A stretch of DNA of 64,000 nt from Ailanthus altissimus. Lineage: Eukaryota; Streptophyta; Magnoliopsida; Sapindales; Simaroubaceae. The notes beneath the pieces were generated by a model. The model was not told the DNA's origin and ran no database searches. It saw nothing but the letters and a program-made list of their open reading frames with translations. Of the stretch, positions 45,264 through 57,762 are shown piece after piece. Position 1 is the first letter of the stretch, and each line of letters begins with the position of its first letter. Both the position numbers and the translations under genes were made by a program. The stretch spans positions 7,207,001-7,271,000 of the forward strand of contig OX327697.1 in assembly GCA_946807835.1 (NCBI GenBank), given 5' to 3'.

Positions 45264-45874
45264 ATCTCTCACTTAGGCCACATATGTTACTTTACAATTG
45301 TACATTACCAAATAACTTTATGAGCTTAATATTTGCTATCTTAATAAAAGACATTTCTAAACAATCTGGTCCATCAATTATACTAATATAGGATCAAAGC
45401 GATCTTCACTATCTTTCTTTTAACTAGACCCATCAATGGTCACATGCATCAATATAATCAATGACATAGATCAAGTATGGATATGTAGTATAGAAATTTC
45501 ATGCAATGTGATCCCTTAACTTGTCTATTTTCAACTGGTCCTACTTTATAACTCATAAGAGTTCAACAATATACTTTCAAAACTTTATGCAAAACTGCAA
45601 TTGAAAAAATATAACTTTATTTTAGAGTTTTCAATAAATAAATAAAGAGTAATACTTTAGTCTGATCAGAAATTATGTCAATTGTAATTAAACATCAAGA
45701 AACAAACTCCTACTATAGAAGCATATCATCAGGATGAACCACATCCATATGAGCCACATACTCATGAAATACCTTAGGTGGTCGCAATCATTAAATTTGT
45801 ACTGATATGTTCAATAGACACCTGAAGACTCTAAACTCTCTCTTTAACAACAAGAAACTTGATGTGAATGTGTT

Positions 45875-46501
45875 TCAATTTTGACGAGCTTCTATTGTTT
45901 TAGAATATAACTCAGCAACTTTATTATCACAATTTATTCTCAATGGTCTCTCAATGCCATCGATAATTTGTAGCCCAGTGATAAAATTTCGCTGCCATAT
46001 TGCTTGATTTAATGCTTCATAGCAAGCTACAAATTCTACTTCTATGGTGGATGAAGTTTCGAGTGTTTGCTTGACACTCTTATATGACACTGGTCCCTCA
46101 GCCAATTAGAAGACATAACCTGAAGTGGATCTTCTGCTATCGAGACAAGCAGCAAAATCGGAGTCTGAATACCCAATTATCTCTAACGGATCTGATCTCC
46201 GATATGTGAGCATGTAATCTTTTATTCTCTGTAGATACCGTATAACCTTTTTAACGGCTCTCCAATGATTCATTCCTGGGTTACTTAGATATCTGCCAAG
46301 CATTCCAACTACATACGCAATATTCGGATGCGTAAAAACTTTAGCATACATGAGACTCTCTACTACCGACGCATAAGGGATATTCTCCATCTCTTTCTTC
46401 TTAATCTCATTTTTTGGCCATTGAAGCAGACTAAATTTATCACTTTTAGCAATAGATGTGTCTCTTGATGCATAATTTTTTATGTCAAATCTACTAAGCA
46501 C
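45875..46501 (-). pseudogene. Copia RNase H region
   Basis: Two open pieces in the minus strand: one with IPYASVVESLMYAKVFTHPN, AVKKVIRYLQRIKDYML and GYSDSDFAACLDSRRSTSGY, and after a stop at 46106 one with EVEFVACYEALNQAIWQRNF and RINCDNKVA. This is the connection and RNase H domain of copia pol, with STIEVEF at the position of the catalytic Glu. Confidence 0.88.
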
Positions 46502-47280
46502 CTTACAATATATATCTTTTGTGATAAGCCAAGTATACTATAAGAACTTTCTCGGTGAATCTGTATACCCAACACAAAATAGGCATTCCTAAGATCTTTC
46601 ATTTCAAATTTATTTAAAAGCAAAATCTTGGTTTTATGCAACAATCTTATATCGCTACTTGCTAGTAGAATGTCATCCACAAATAAGAAAAAAAAGAATA
46701 AATTTGCTCCTACTAATCTTGTAATAAATGCATTGATCAATAGTGTTTTCCTTAAAATCAAATGAGGTAACCACTTGATCAAATTTTCGATACCATTGAC
46801 GGGATGCTTGCTTTAAACCATAGATGAACTTCTTTAATTTGCACACCAAATATTTTGAATCTTTGGATTCAAAGTTCTCTGATTACAACATGTATATGGT
46901 TTCTTCAATATCGTCATTGAGAAATATAGTATTTACGTCCATCTGATGTAACTCTAAATCATAATAAGTTATAAGTGCCATAATAATTCTAAAAGAGTCT
47001 TTTGATGAAACCGGAGAGAAAGTCTCTTTCGTTTGATTTTAAAAATCCATTTACAACCAATTAGTTTCGTTCCTTTAGACAATTCGACAAGATCTCAAAT
47101 GTCATTGTCTTGCATTGATTTCATTTCATCTTTTATGGCATTTATCTATTTCTGAGAGTTCACACTTTATTTGACTTGATTGAAAGTTATTGGATCATCT
47201 TCCAATCCTACATCAAACTCATGTTCTTGGAGATACACGACATAATCATCTAAAATCGTTTATCTCCTTTCCTTGGTAAA
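46480..47280 (-). pseudogene. Copia reverse transcriptase, decayed
   Basis: Fragments in changing frames: DLVELSKGTKLVGCKWIFK, then after a deletion of part of the palm domain the 100-codon open piece with FVDDILLASSD (catalytic Asp-Asp, usual Tyr replaced by Phe), KFEMKDL and FVLGIQIHRE. Numerous stops lie upstream. Confidence 0.85.
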
Positions 47281-47310
47281 TCTCCTTAATGTCACTTCCA
47301 ATTAAAGTTG

Positions 47311-47667
47311 TTATTGTTGCTCCTCTACATGAGTAGGAGCAGGTTCTTCAATATTAGCAAGAGGAATCTCAGAAACATCTTGATTATCTATATTTGCATC
47401 CAGTATAATGATAGGTGCAATTACCTGGTCATTATCAATTGCAATATTAAGAATAGTTATATATTCCTCTTCAAATACAATGTTCCTGAGTTTAGCACTC
47501 CCATTATATTCAACATCCTTAATGAACTTAGCATTCCCTGTCTTGAAAAAGGATCTTCTTGAGGGATCATAAAATTTGAAACCCTTCGATCTCTCCGAAT
47601 ATCCAGTAAAGTAGCAATTTACTGTTCTTGAGTCCAACTTTCTTTCATTAGGCCTGTAAAGTTCCAA
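47311..47667 (-). pseudogene. Copia integrase C-terminal fragment
   Basis: 118 open codons with RPNERKLDSRTVNCYFTGYS, ERSKGFKFYDP and VFEEEYI, the post-core part of copia integrase. The catalytic core and zinc finger are absent upstream, where gag sequence follows directly. Confidence 0.85.
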
Positions 47668-47689
47668 TGTTTACAGCTCTTTTTCCTTT

Positions 47690-48439
47690 ATTATTCCATT
47701 TCCTTTTCTTGTTGGCAACATTGTCATTGGAAGAAGTTGCTAAATAGGCACTCTCTATCTTTTCTTGTTTCAATCTCTCTTCCTCTTGTACACATTGGGC
47801 AATGAGCTCATTAAAAGTTTATTTCTTCTTTTGAGTATTATAACTGATCTTAAAAGGACTGTATTGTACAGGAAGAGAGATCAAGACCAGGTGTACAAGA
47901 ATGTCATCAGACAACTCTAACTTTAGTGCCCTTAATCTTATAACAAAATTAGACATTTTCATAATGTACTCCCTTATATTTCCTTTGCCTTTATACCGCA
48001 TTGAAACAAGTTTAGACAAAATAATGTTTGTTTCGACCTTTTCATTACCAGCGAATCGTTCTGCTATTTGGCTTAGGAACTTTTTAGCATTTTCTTCCTC
48101 AAGCATTGTGCCCTTGATGGTATTTGGAATAGAGTGCTTCATAATTATCAAACTCATGCGGTTAGAACGCTCCCATTTTTCATAAAGTGCCCTTTGTTCA
48201 GCAGTACTGCTATCAGTAGGGGCGAGAGGTTCTTCTATCCGGATTGCATAGTCTAGATCCATACACCCAAACACAATGGTAATGTGCTCCTTCCATTTCC
48301 TAAAGTTAGTGCTGTTAAGCACTGTAATGTTGTTCAAGTTGGCAAATATAGAAGAAGCATTTACTGTATAGAACAAACAAAAAAATTCACAATCAATAAC
48401 CATGTCATTTAATCGTGCATTCATATACACACATGGCAT
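47690..48439 (-). pseudogene. Copia gag
   Basis: 206 open codons (48439-47819) with LNSTNFRKWKEHI, LDYAIRIEEP, RSNRMSLIIMKHSIPNTIKG, ILSKLVSMRYKGKGNIREYI and LVLISLPVQYSPFKISYN, the capsid-like region of copia gag. After a stop at 47819 the frame continues in ELIAQCVQEEERLK to a lysine-rich tail; the zinc knuckle is missing because of the deletion. The ATG at 48439 lies upstream of the real conserved start. Confidence 0.87.
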
Positions 48440-49488
48440 AAGATATAATAAATTAGGCCATTATAAGATATCAAATACAACATTACTATTTAATTTTTGG
48501 ATAGAAATAACAATTTGTAAACGGTACTTTAAAACTTTGGACAATAAATATTGATAATAGATCCTGCCAATAACACGCATTTCTTTGGACCGACATATTA
48601 TATGCATAGAAAGTGCTAAAATTTATCACATATTTACTGTCACATATGTTTATTATCTGATCAAAAAATAATTATTTTTTGGGCCGCTTATTTTTCACAT
48701 AAATTTAAACACAATTATCTATTTTCTTTAATAACACCCACATACTTTAAAATAAATAAGTCTGCATAAAAGATGTCACTTTGATGGCATTTTAATTCAA
48801 TTCAATTTATTTTAAAATATTGGATATTATTTTGTAAAAAAATAAAAAATAAATAAAATGATCAAACTCAAAGTCAACAGTTAACAGTCAAATTATGTCA
48901 AAATTAAGACGGAACCGGAATAGGTAAGGACCAAAGTGGTTGGGTCAGGTCAAGTCTAATATTTTCTAATTATCCAAACTATAAACTTTATCTAATAACT
49001 TAAATCTAAAATGGGCTAAGATCCCTCGTAACTCACTTGATTTGGCCAGAATTATTGGGTATAAAAATTTGGGTCCAGTAAAATATTTATGAGCCATATA
49101 AAATACCTCATAAACTCTCAAAATTTGTAAACACTAACTATTTGATGTGCACCACAATTAAAAAGGAATCCCATCAAATTTGACATTATCAATTTAACTT
49201 TGAATAAAATTTAACTTCATCTCTTTTTCTCCCTTTTGTTTTTTTAATATTTATTTAATATTTTAAAATTAAATGTAAAATTAAAAACAATTACATTCAA
49301 TTTCATACCAAACATCTTTCAGTTAAATCTATAGCAATCAATGCACTAAATTATAGATTTAACAGGAATCAATGCACTTCGTGGCAATCAATGCAAATAT
49401 TGTTATAGTGCAATCCGAAATATGCATTGAATTTGGTATATTAATATAATATATATGTAAAGGTAAATCAATTCTGCATGTTAAGGCA

Positions 49489-49491
<3 letters not shown>

Positions 49492-49527
<36 letters not shown>
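49492..49527. repeat. (AT)18 microsatellite
   Basis: Perfect AT dinucleotide run in the leader of the copia element, between LTR and gag. Confidence 0.95.
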
Positions 49528-49530
<3 letters not shown>

Positions 49531-49681
49531 TAAAGTGAATTCAAATTGCTACCCGGAGAATTAACACGCCGCATATCTCTTTTTTTTTAAATAATTACGC
49601 ATGCAATTATATATATTTAATATAATTTAATTAATGAATAATTCATATTTTATAATTTAGATTTAATGATTTAACACGAGG

Positions 49682-49695
49682 TGGCTCTGATACTA
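49682..49695 (-). other. Primer-binding site (tRNA-iMet)
   Basis: The minus strand reads TAGTATCAGAGCCA, one G-to-A change from the copia consensus, two bases inside the LTR. Confidence 0.85.
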
Positions 49696-49697
49696 TT

Positions 49698-50146
49698 TAT
49701 TGAATAAAAATTTTAATTGGTAAAATAATTATTATAGTCATAATCTCATGTTAAATCATCAAGAAAAATAAAATTGGAAGCGTATTTGAATTTATGGAGA
49801 CACAGAAAAATTCGAATTGATGTCTTCCACGTCTAAATCTTTTCTTTTTTAGAGAAAAATTATCGTCACTCACTGATCAGATGTGAATGAATAATACGTT
49901 AGGGTTTAGACTGAGAACTCCAACCTATTATTTATAGTATTTTATTTTATTTTGGCCCATCATAAAATAAAATAAAATAAAATAATTGGGTCTCTACACA
50001 TTAAAGCTCATGTCATACGTGATGCCCTAAAAGTCCAATAATAAATAAATTTTATTTGATCACTTTTAATGGACAACAAAATAAATAATTAATAATATAC
50101 AATTAAGTGATATATGTAGACTCACTTTAATATATAATACCCAACA
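49698..50146 (-). repeat. 5' LTR of the copia element at 44810-50146
   Basis: 449 bp, matching 44810-45263; the first bases are TATTG in place of TGTTG. Confidence 0.92.
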
Positions 50147-51120
50147 TACAATTGTTCTAATTGTTTTTAGAACAGATCAATTTGATTTCAATTCGGTAGT
50201 GGGCTGAACCGAATTAAAACTAAGATATGCCCACCCTTAATAATAATTAGTAATAAATTATCATTAATATATATATGGTTATAATATTTTTAAATTAACC
50301 ATTAAACTTATGTCAATTTTGTGAGAGTTACAACATTTGTATATTATTACTATTTAGAGAGTTTTATATAGATATTAAATTAATTCTAAGTGTTACAAAT
50401 TTTAAATATAAATTATATATTAATATTAGAGCTACAAAATATTTAAAATTATAATAATGTTAAATTAATATTAGTATTAATACCTTAAAACTTATTACTA
50501 CTATATAAAAGGTGCTAGTAATTTTTTATTAGTAATTAGAATGTGTGAAAGTAAAGAACAGAAAAAAAAAAATGAGAAATGTCTTATGTATAAAATATAA
50601 AGTAAACTAAGTATTCATATGATTATGGGGACTTGGCATTATCTCTTGGTGATTGTGTTCATTGATGGAGATTGGTTATAAGAATTAAGTTGTATTTTAA
50701 AGTTATATAGATTTATCATTACTTGCACGAGGAATGATTATTTAACTTTAAGATAATATTTTTTATTATGCCTTTATTATGTTTAAAACCGAATTTTCTC
50801 ACTCTCTATTTATATTAAAATTTTTATTATATTACCGATAATTTTTATCTTACAAATACTTGATATGTTTTAATATATAATTAAATAATATCAAAAATAA
50901 CTTTATCCAACAAAAACTTGTAAGAAAAATGTCTTTAAAAAATAAAAAATTTCATCTGTAATTAATGAATTATCATTTTAACGTTGTTAAGGTCACGGAC
51001 GGGCGTGTGCTGTGTGTCACTCATCTTGTTCATATATGGTATAGCATTTGTGAGAGCAGCAACCAATGTTAACTTTAACGGAGCAGTGATCAATTACCTT
51101 CTTAATTTTTAAATTATTTA
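50147..51120. other. No gene seen
   Basis: AT-rich non-coding DNA. Confidence 0.4.
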
Positions 51121-51138
51121 TTAAAAAAAACTAATTAG

Positions 51139-51960
51139 TACAATTCGATTTTGTAGGTGTTATTAAAGAAATCATTCAATCAAAAAAAAATTTAAGTTAT
51201 TAAATGAAAGTCCAATAATAATATTAAAAATAAGTCTTAATAAATTCTCTACGTGAAATGTAAGTGATTTTGTAAGTATTATTAGAGAAACCATTCAACT
51301 AAAAAGAGTCCCCTATTATTAGTAGAATTCAATTTTGTAAGTGTTATTAAAAAAACCATTTAATTTAAAAATTTAAGCGATTAAATGAAAGTTTAATATT
51401 AATATTAAAAATAAATTTTAATGGCGCTCCCTTACATGAAATGTAGATTCAAAGAATCCAAATAGAGATGAGAGAAGGTCAATGAGAAAAAGTCAAGAAA
51501 GAGTCCGAAAAAAAGATGAGAGAAAATTAAAAAATTGGTTGAAAATAGATATGTGAGAGTTTGAACGCAAGACGACTTTAATATCATATTAGAGAAACTG
51601 TTCGACTCAAATGTTTAAGATATTAGATAAAAAAAATTTAATATTAATATTAAAGATAAATTTTAATATACTTTTTATTTAATCAATTACCCACTCTTAA
51701 ATTTTAAATTATTTAAAAATCTTCATATTATTTTATACTATTCAAAAAACAATTTATAGTATTAATAGAATTCAATTTTGTAAGTGTTATTAAAAACATA
51801 TTCAATTCAAAAGTTTAAGTCATTAAATGAAAATTTAATATTAATATTAAAATTTACGTGAAATATAAGTAATTTGTAATTGTTATTAAATAAATCATTC
51901 AATTCAAACGCATAAAATATTATATAAAAATTTAATATTAATAAATCACTCTTCTACATA
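51139..51960 (+). repeat. Six degenerate copies of an ~85-100-bp motif
   Basis: Copies near 51139, 51268, 51325, 51570, 51770 and 51868 share TTTTGTAAGTGTTATTAAA, CATTCAATTCAAAA and TTTAATATTAATATTAAA, in the same orientation at irregular spacing. It resembles a tandemly rearranged piece of a dispersed plant repeat. Origin not identified. Confidence 0.6.
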
Positions 51961-52899
51961 AAATAATGTCGAAGTGACAAAAATAGAGGAGAGAGGAATT
52001 AGAGGAAGAGACCGGAATAAAGACGAGAGAAAGTCAAAGGAAGAGACCAAAATAGAGACGAGAGAAAATTAAAAAAAAAATCATAAATCAGAAAATTGGT
52101 GAACACTAATGTTAGTTAGAATTTGATTTTGTAAGGGATTCGGATCCCGCCCTTGTTTTTTTTATCCTCTCTACTTCAATGCTCCAATATTAACTAATTT
52201 CCAAATATACAACTAAATATACAATATTAATATTTGATTATTAATTATTTTTTATATGCTCATACACTGTAACTACAGTGTCATTAACAAATTCTATATG
52301 CTAAAAAATGAGAAAGGGAGAGGCTGCAACTTTTTCAGCTTTGGCACATTTTTAGACATTACAAATTAACAACTTCGACTAAGTAAATTATCTTCAAAAC
52401 AAAAAAAAAACAAAAAAAAAAAAACTACGAGGAGAAAATATTAAAATACTAAATCTTAAAACTCAATTGTTTATATAAAATTAATTTATGTACAACTTGA
52501 AACAGTTTTGTAAAGCTAAATAGAGAAAATACAATATAATGCAAACTAACATAGAAAATTATTTGACCACAAATATTCATAAAAGAATTAGTTTCAACAA
52601 GCTTTTGTTGAGAAGAAGGGATGGAGATGTGAATGTCTTCTGTGTGAATTTTTTTTGTCCTTATAGTTATTTTTTTTAAAAAAAATTCTTAAAGATATTT
52701 TATTTTATTTTATTTTTATTTTTTTGAAGTTGTTAATTTGCAATATCAAAAGATGTACTAAAATTTAAAAAGTTGCAACTATTCTCCATTTTTTTTCTTT
52801 GTTTACGTTGGCATATAAAATTTGTTAATTGTATTGTGGTTGCATGATTGCGTACAAAATATTAACAATTAAATATTTATATGTATATTTAGTTGTTGG
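51961..52899. other. No gene seen
   Basis: AT-rich, with purine-rich patches around 51980-52080. Left flank of the solo LTR. Confidence 0.4.
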
Positions 52900-55380
52900 T
52901 GTTGGGATTTGTGCTTACGTGCCATCCCATAATGTATAAATACATAGTGATTATATTTATACAATTATTATTTCTAATAAAATCATTAATATTATTTTTA
53001 TTAAATGGTAAGATGCTTGTAATGTTTTAGACATTGTATGATTTGAAAGAGTTCAGATTTGGTTTAAAAGAGTTTAGACCAGTGCTAAGAGTTAGCAACG
53101 CTAATAGTTATAAATACTAAGAGTTAGTGGTACTAAGAGTTAGCAAAATTTAAGGAGTTAGAGCCTTGTCTGAAATGGGATAATGACCTAAGAATATATT
53201 AGTAATGACATAGTTGCAAGGAGTTGCAGATGGTGCTAGGAAATGTCATTATGCAAGTATGTTCTCAAATATAATGTTCCTAATCTAATTTCATCGATGC
53301 GGGTCTATCGGTGGAACCCATTAATATAGATTAGTGTATGTCTATATCTGGATGGTCCAGATGGTTAGTCTTAGCAAATCATGAGCTTAGTAGGAAGCCC
53401 GTATAGAGATATAGGTATTCAGTAAGGACTGGATATTGAACAGACTCACGAAGACATCCAATAGACATCTCATAAAGCCGTCAATGGAGGGTCTTCCGAG
53501 TTGAGTAGTATTTGTGGTCCTTTGACCTGAGCGCCACGGTGGGCTTGTGAGTGATCCACCATGCTTTGGTTCCACACATGTCAGAAACCTTTCATGGTCT
53601 GACCGCTGGGTGTCGCTGGGTATGGTCTGATGCTCATGGAGTTCGGTGTGCGTAGATATGGGATCCATCAGCTCATATGAGTGGGTTGTATATCCTAATG
53701 CTCCGATATTGTATTTTAGAAAGTCTTATGGCTGCAAGCATAAACCTCGGAAAAGATATTCCGGAGGAATAAACAATATCACAAAAGTGTTTGTGGATAT
53801 TGTTTAATGAAATATAAATCTGGAGATAAGTTCATGGTTGAGCAAATAGAGATTTGACGGTGATGATTTATATCTCTGCTCTTCAATGATATAAATGATG
53901 GAAGGATTATACGAATATGTAATAACCTCAACTTGTATGGTCTAACATGCTAATTTGTAATATCTGTAACGTGTGTGTGGAACATTGTTCACGGACGTAT
54001 GGAGGAGCTCTATATGACAAATTAGGTGTGGACCTAGAGAGTCTCACAATATGAAGTATACTCGTTGTGCACTGGGGTAGCGGATTGGATTGAATAGTTC
54101 GATCCAATAAATTTCAGCAAAAGAGAACGATTGTTTAGGGATCCCTCGGATTGTACATTTGTCAAGACTTAATTGTTAAGTACATCACTTAATTAATTAA
54201 CAAGGGTTGTTAATTAATAAAATATTGACAAATGACAAAATTTGTTCCATGATTTGATTTTACTTTTTTACCATTTAACCATGATAGTAAAAATTAGTAA
54301 GGTAAAAAGTAATTATTTAAAATTGTTTTGAATAATTAAATCATATATTTTATTATATTATTAGATAATATTATAATATATATAGATCATGGCATTGTAT
54401 TTTAATACAATGAGGAGCCTAGATGTTGGCCATTTAATTACCCATTATAATTAAAGTAATTATAATTGTTAGGTAAAGATTAATTTTGGTGGTCATTATT
54501 CTAGTGCTTGGTTTAATTAATTCTAAATGGGAGACCAACAATAAAATTAGTAGAGCACTTCATTTTGTTTATTTTGTTTAATCAAAGTGTTGAATAAACA
54601 AAATGATTTTTGGCAAAACAATGGAATTCATTTTCATTCAATTTTTGGGAGAAGAATTTGGCAATGGCAAGGAATAGAGATAAGAGAGAGTTCCTTGAGT
54701 TTTATTCTTTCAAGTGTTGAAAAACAAACAAACTTCTCTTCATCTCCTTCTTTAATGGATGGCCAAAATGAATGATATTTAAATGGAGAAAAAGATAATT
54801 ATTTTACAAAAAGTTGTTCAAAATAATTATCATGTAGAAATTGTTTCTAAGATTAATATACAAGAGTTGTATGTTAAAGATTTTTAATTAATACAGGAGT
54901 TGTATAGAAAATATTTACCATCTCCATTTAAGAAACAAAAATTATATTCAAAAGAGTTTGAATACAAGTGTTGAAAATTTTAAACACTAAGCTACCATTC
55001 TAACTCCTTAATCCCACCAAAAGTTATGGACTAGAATTGTTCAACATATACTTCAAGGTGAGCTCTTCACATGGATTATTGAAGAACTTGAAGAATTTGT
55101 AAAGTTACCTTCATTAGGTGAGTATTTTACATTATGTGTTATAATACAATATTGTTCATCATGTTTATATTTGTATAATTGTTATACTTGTTCATATATG
55201 TGATATATGTTGTTCATCATGTTCATAATTGTATAATTGTTATACTTATGCATATATGTGATATATGTTGAATTTATTAAAATAGGTGTATTTTGTTATA
55301 TGCTTCCGCTGCGCATATGGTAATTTTTAAAATTACGCATACACTCGTATAATCACACACTCTATGATAAACACCCAACA
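52900..55380 (+). repeat. Solo LTR, 2481 bp
   Basis: Begins TGTTGGG and ends CCCAACA, a perfect short terminal inversion. Flanks GTTGG (52895-52899) and ATTGG (55381-55385) match at four of five. Two more copies of the same family lie inverted and nested at 14419-19033. No internal retrotransposon domains are present. Short open frames (53387-53668 minus, 54587-54775 plus) have no support. The parental family cannot be named from the LTR alone. Confidence 0.82.
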
Positions 55381-57093
55381 ATTGGGCCATTATCTAATCA
55401 AATATTAATTAGAAAATTAATTGATATTGAAGTGTTGAGTTTAATGGATTCGTAAATTGAAACTGTTGACCTATTATCTATAAGCCTAACTAGCTCGCGC
55501 ATAATCCAATCCACATACTCAAATTTTGAGTTCATTTTGCTAAGTAATTAAGCTCGTCAACCTATAAATTTCTCAAATGGGTCAAGAGCTTCATATGGAA
55601 GCAAGATTGAATTAAAATTGAATTCTATTCATATTTTAATTATTTAATTATTATTTTACATAAAGAATGATTTTAAACAATCGATCTGCGTTTAAGGAAT
55701 GAAATTAAAACCAAAGCCATCTCACTTTAGATTTAGGGTTTTATGTCTTTGCGAGCAGTGATCAGGAATTAAGCGTATTAATTAAAATCAGTAAAGTGAA
55801 TGAGGGTGAACATTTTGATAATGTCTACAGAGATTGATAAGGTGAATGGCGAGCAAATCAAAATAATAAAGGGCTCTCAAATTTGTTGTAATTACGGCTT
55901 TTTTTTTACGGTGATCAGTGGCAAGGTTGGCTAAGGTTGATAGGCTAGCATTGTCTGAGGCTATTTCTGACTTTGTTCGATGATGCTGAGGTTTAAAGAG
56001 ACAGCAGTCAGAGCAGCTTGAGGTGGCAGCAATTTTCCATTTTTCTTTGAGAACTAGTAATAGTTTACATTGTCGGTCTGGCGAGACCTCAACCAGGATT
56101 CTGTCGGTAATGATTTTTTTTAACTCAGATGGCTAAAACAGTAGGATTGAAGGGCAATCACATATGCAGGTTTGGTTCATTTCTGGCAATTCCAGTGGCG
56201 GATGACGATGGGGAGTGTCAGGATTGGTAAATCGGCCCTTTCTGAGTTGACCGAAGTAATGAATAGTGGCGAATACTGACCAGCACAGTACCTAATGGTG
56301 GCAAACGGTGGCTAAGGTTTTGGTAGTTTTATCTTTGCATTATTTTTTTTTCAGATTTTTTTGTTACATTTTTATGCAAATGATTATTTTTTAGTCAAAA
56401 CATTTCCACAAATGATACTATTAAAGTTCTTTGATATAGAACCTCCATTTCTATTACTAACTTGTTTTTGCATCCTTCAAATAACGAAAGTGTGCTGTTT
56501 TATTGTAAAAAAAAAAATACTCCAAATTTAAATCAATATTTATTTTTAAAATTGAGTTTTGTGTGGAGAAATACTTGTAAAAATAAATAGAGCGATAATT
56601 TTTTCTGTATGAAAGAATGGTGAATGTTAACGTGAATTAATTAATTATGAATTAATGAATAATTCATAAATTATTGTCTATCTTTATAAGATATAAATTC
56701 AAATTATTTTCAAAATAAGATACATGAATTTAATTTAAATTCTAATTAAAAAGAGTGCAAATTTAATTTAAAGTTTACTTTCATTTGAATGATCTTAAAC
56801 CAGTGGCATACTATAGTTGGCTTTAATTTATTGCTACGTTGCACGTGATTCAACTTCTTGTTACTTTCAGGGTTTCACCATCAATTGCAATAGCCTTTAA
56901 GTGTAATCTTAAAATGTAAGTAAATTTTAAAAATAAAAAAATTATTTAAATGTACCTAGGAAAACATTTTACGAACATATTCAAGAGAAGACTATCTAAA
57001 ATCCAAAGCAAAAAAAGATAAGAAGTAAAATTAAAACCAAACCAGAAGTGTTAGCTTATAACTTCGTAGCAACGACTTCTGTTCTTGGTCTTT
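55381..57093. other. No gene recognised
   Basis: Includes a less AT-rich patch (55730-56340) with no open frame of note and no recognised homology. It follows, on the minus strand, the stop codon of the exon at 57094-57231, so part may be that gene's 3' region. Confidence 0.4.
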
Positions 57094-57231
57094 TTACAAC
57101 CTTTTCAAACAAAACAACAACAAAACCTTTTGTTGTCCTAAACAAAGCTGGAAAAGTGCAAGTTCCATTCTAGCTAAAGCAAGAGCATACTCGTCTCTTC
57201 CACCAGCTGCCTTCTGGTTTGAAGATGGAGG
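57094..57231 (-). CDS. Terminal exon of an unidentified host gene
   Basis: A 3' splice site TTGTTCAACAG ends at 57232 on the minus strand, followed by 46 codons: PPSSNQKAAGGRDEYALALA, RMELALFQLCLG, then a Leu-rich tail and TAA at 57094-57096. Composition is clearly more GC-rich than the flanks. I do not recognise the protein. A possible upstream exon of the same gene lies at about 61460-61512 (minus), beyond the copia insertion, where AQYQAAW is followed by a frame break and then SYCEQKPK; this hints at a decayed copy, but the link is weak. Confidence 0.5.
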   Translation of the reverse strand, partial: PPSSNQKAAGGRDEYALALARMELALFQLCLGQQKVLLLFCLKRL

Positions 57232-57254
57232 CTGTTGAACAAAAAAGTGTGATT

Positions 57255-57506
57255 TATTAAAAGAGGAAACAAATCAAATAATTTTCTCCTTAATTGATTT
57301 TAGGTTAAATATTCTCAATTACCTTCTAGGTGTATTTCATTTTTATATGTAATTACCTAGTTTAATTTTTTTATTTTTCAATATAGGAATAGCACTATCA
57401 ATGTAAAGTTTACTCTTTACTCTTTACTCTTTACTCTTTGTATTTTGTGGTATAATACTACATAATTCTTGTCCAAATTTTTTTTTCTCATTCTTCTAAT
57501 TTTTCA
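57255..57506 (+). repeat. 5' LTR of the copia element at 57255-61407
   Basis: 252 bp, starting TATTAAAAGAG (TG changed to TA) and ending TTTTTCA. It contains a 7-bp TTTACTC repeat (57408-57440) that the 3' LTR lacks. Confidence 0.92.
57408..57440 (+). repeat. TTTACTC tandem repeat, about 4 units
   Basis: Heptanucleotide array within the 5' LTR; the 3' LTR has a single ACTCTTTGTA at the same place. Confidence 0.9.
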
Positions 57507-57519
57507 TGGTATCAGAGCC
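57507..57519 (+). other. Primer-binding site (tRNA-iMet)
   Basis: TGGTATCAGAGCC directly after the LTR CA end. Confidence 0.95.
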
Positions 57520-57762
57520 TCTTTTGGGGTATTTTTTCTTTCTCCACTGCTTGAATAGTGTCTTAAACAGTGCCACGAATAGTGTCACAAAACATTGCAA
57601 TAAATAATGCCTTGTAAATAGTAGCCGCTGTAAACAATGCTGTGAACAATCTCACAAACAATATCGAGGAACAATGCTTGTGAATAGTATCGTTGCCTTG
57701 AGCCCTAGGTTTCTTATATGACTTTCGCTGATTTTGGAATAAAGAAGGAGGAATTTACTAAG

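Larger units (their letters stand above)
44810..50146 (-). mobile_element. Ty1/copia LTR retrotransposon (minus strand), internally deleted
   Basis: 5337 bp with LTRs of about 454 and 449 bp, an initiator-Met primer site, and flanks TATAA (44805-44809) and TACAA (50147-50151), a target duplication with one mismatch. Minus-strand order: gag, integrase C-terminus, RT, RNase H. Protease and the integrase core are missing between about 47690 and 47667, so a deletion joined gag to the integrase tail. Other domains carry many stops. Confidence 0.93.

Noticed and set aside
47901..48185. 94-codon plus-strand ORF
   Set aside because: Antisense shadow of the copia gag region at 47690-48439.
55690..56340. 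Less AT-rich patch as a possible gene
   Set aside because: No sustained open frame on either strand and no recognised motif; could be an old transposon piece but nothing supports a call.
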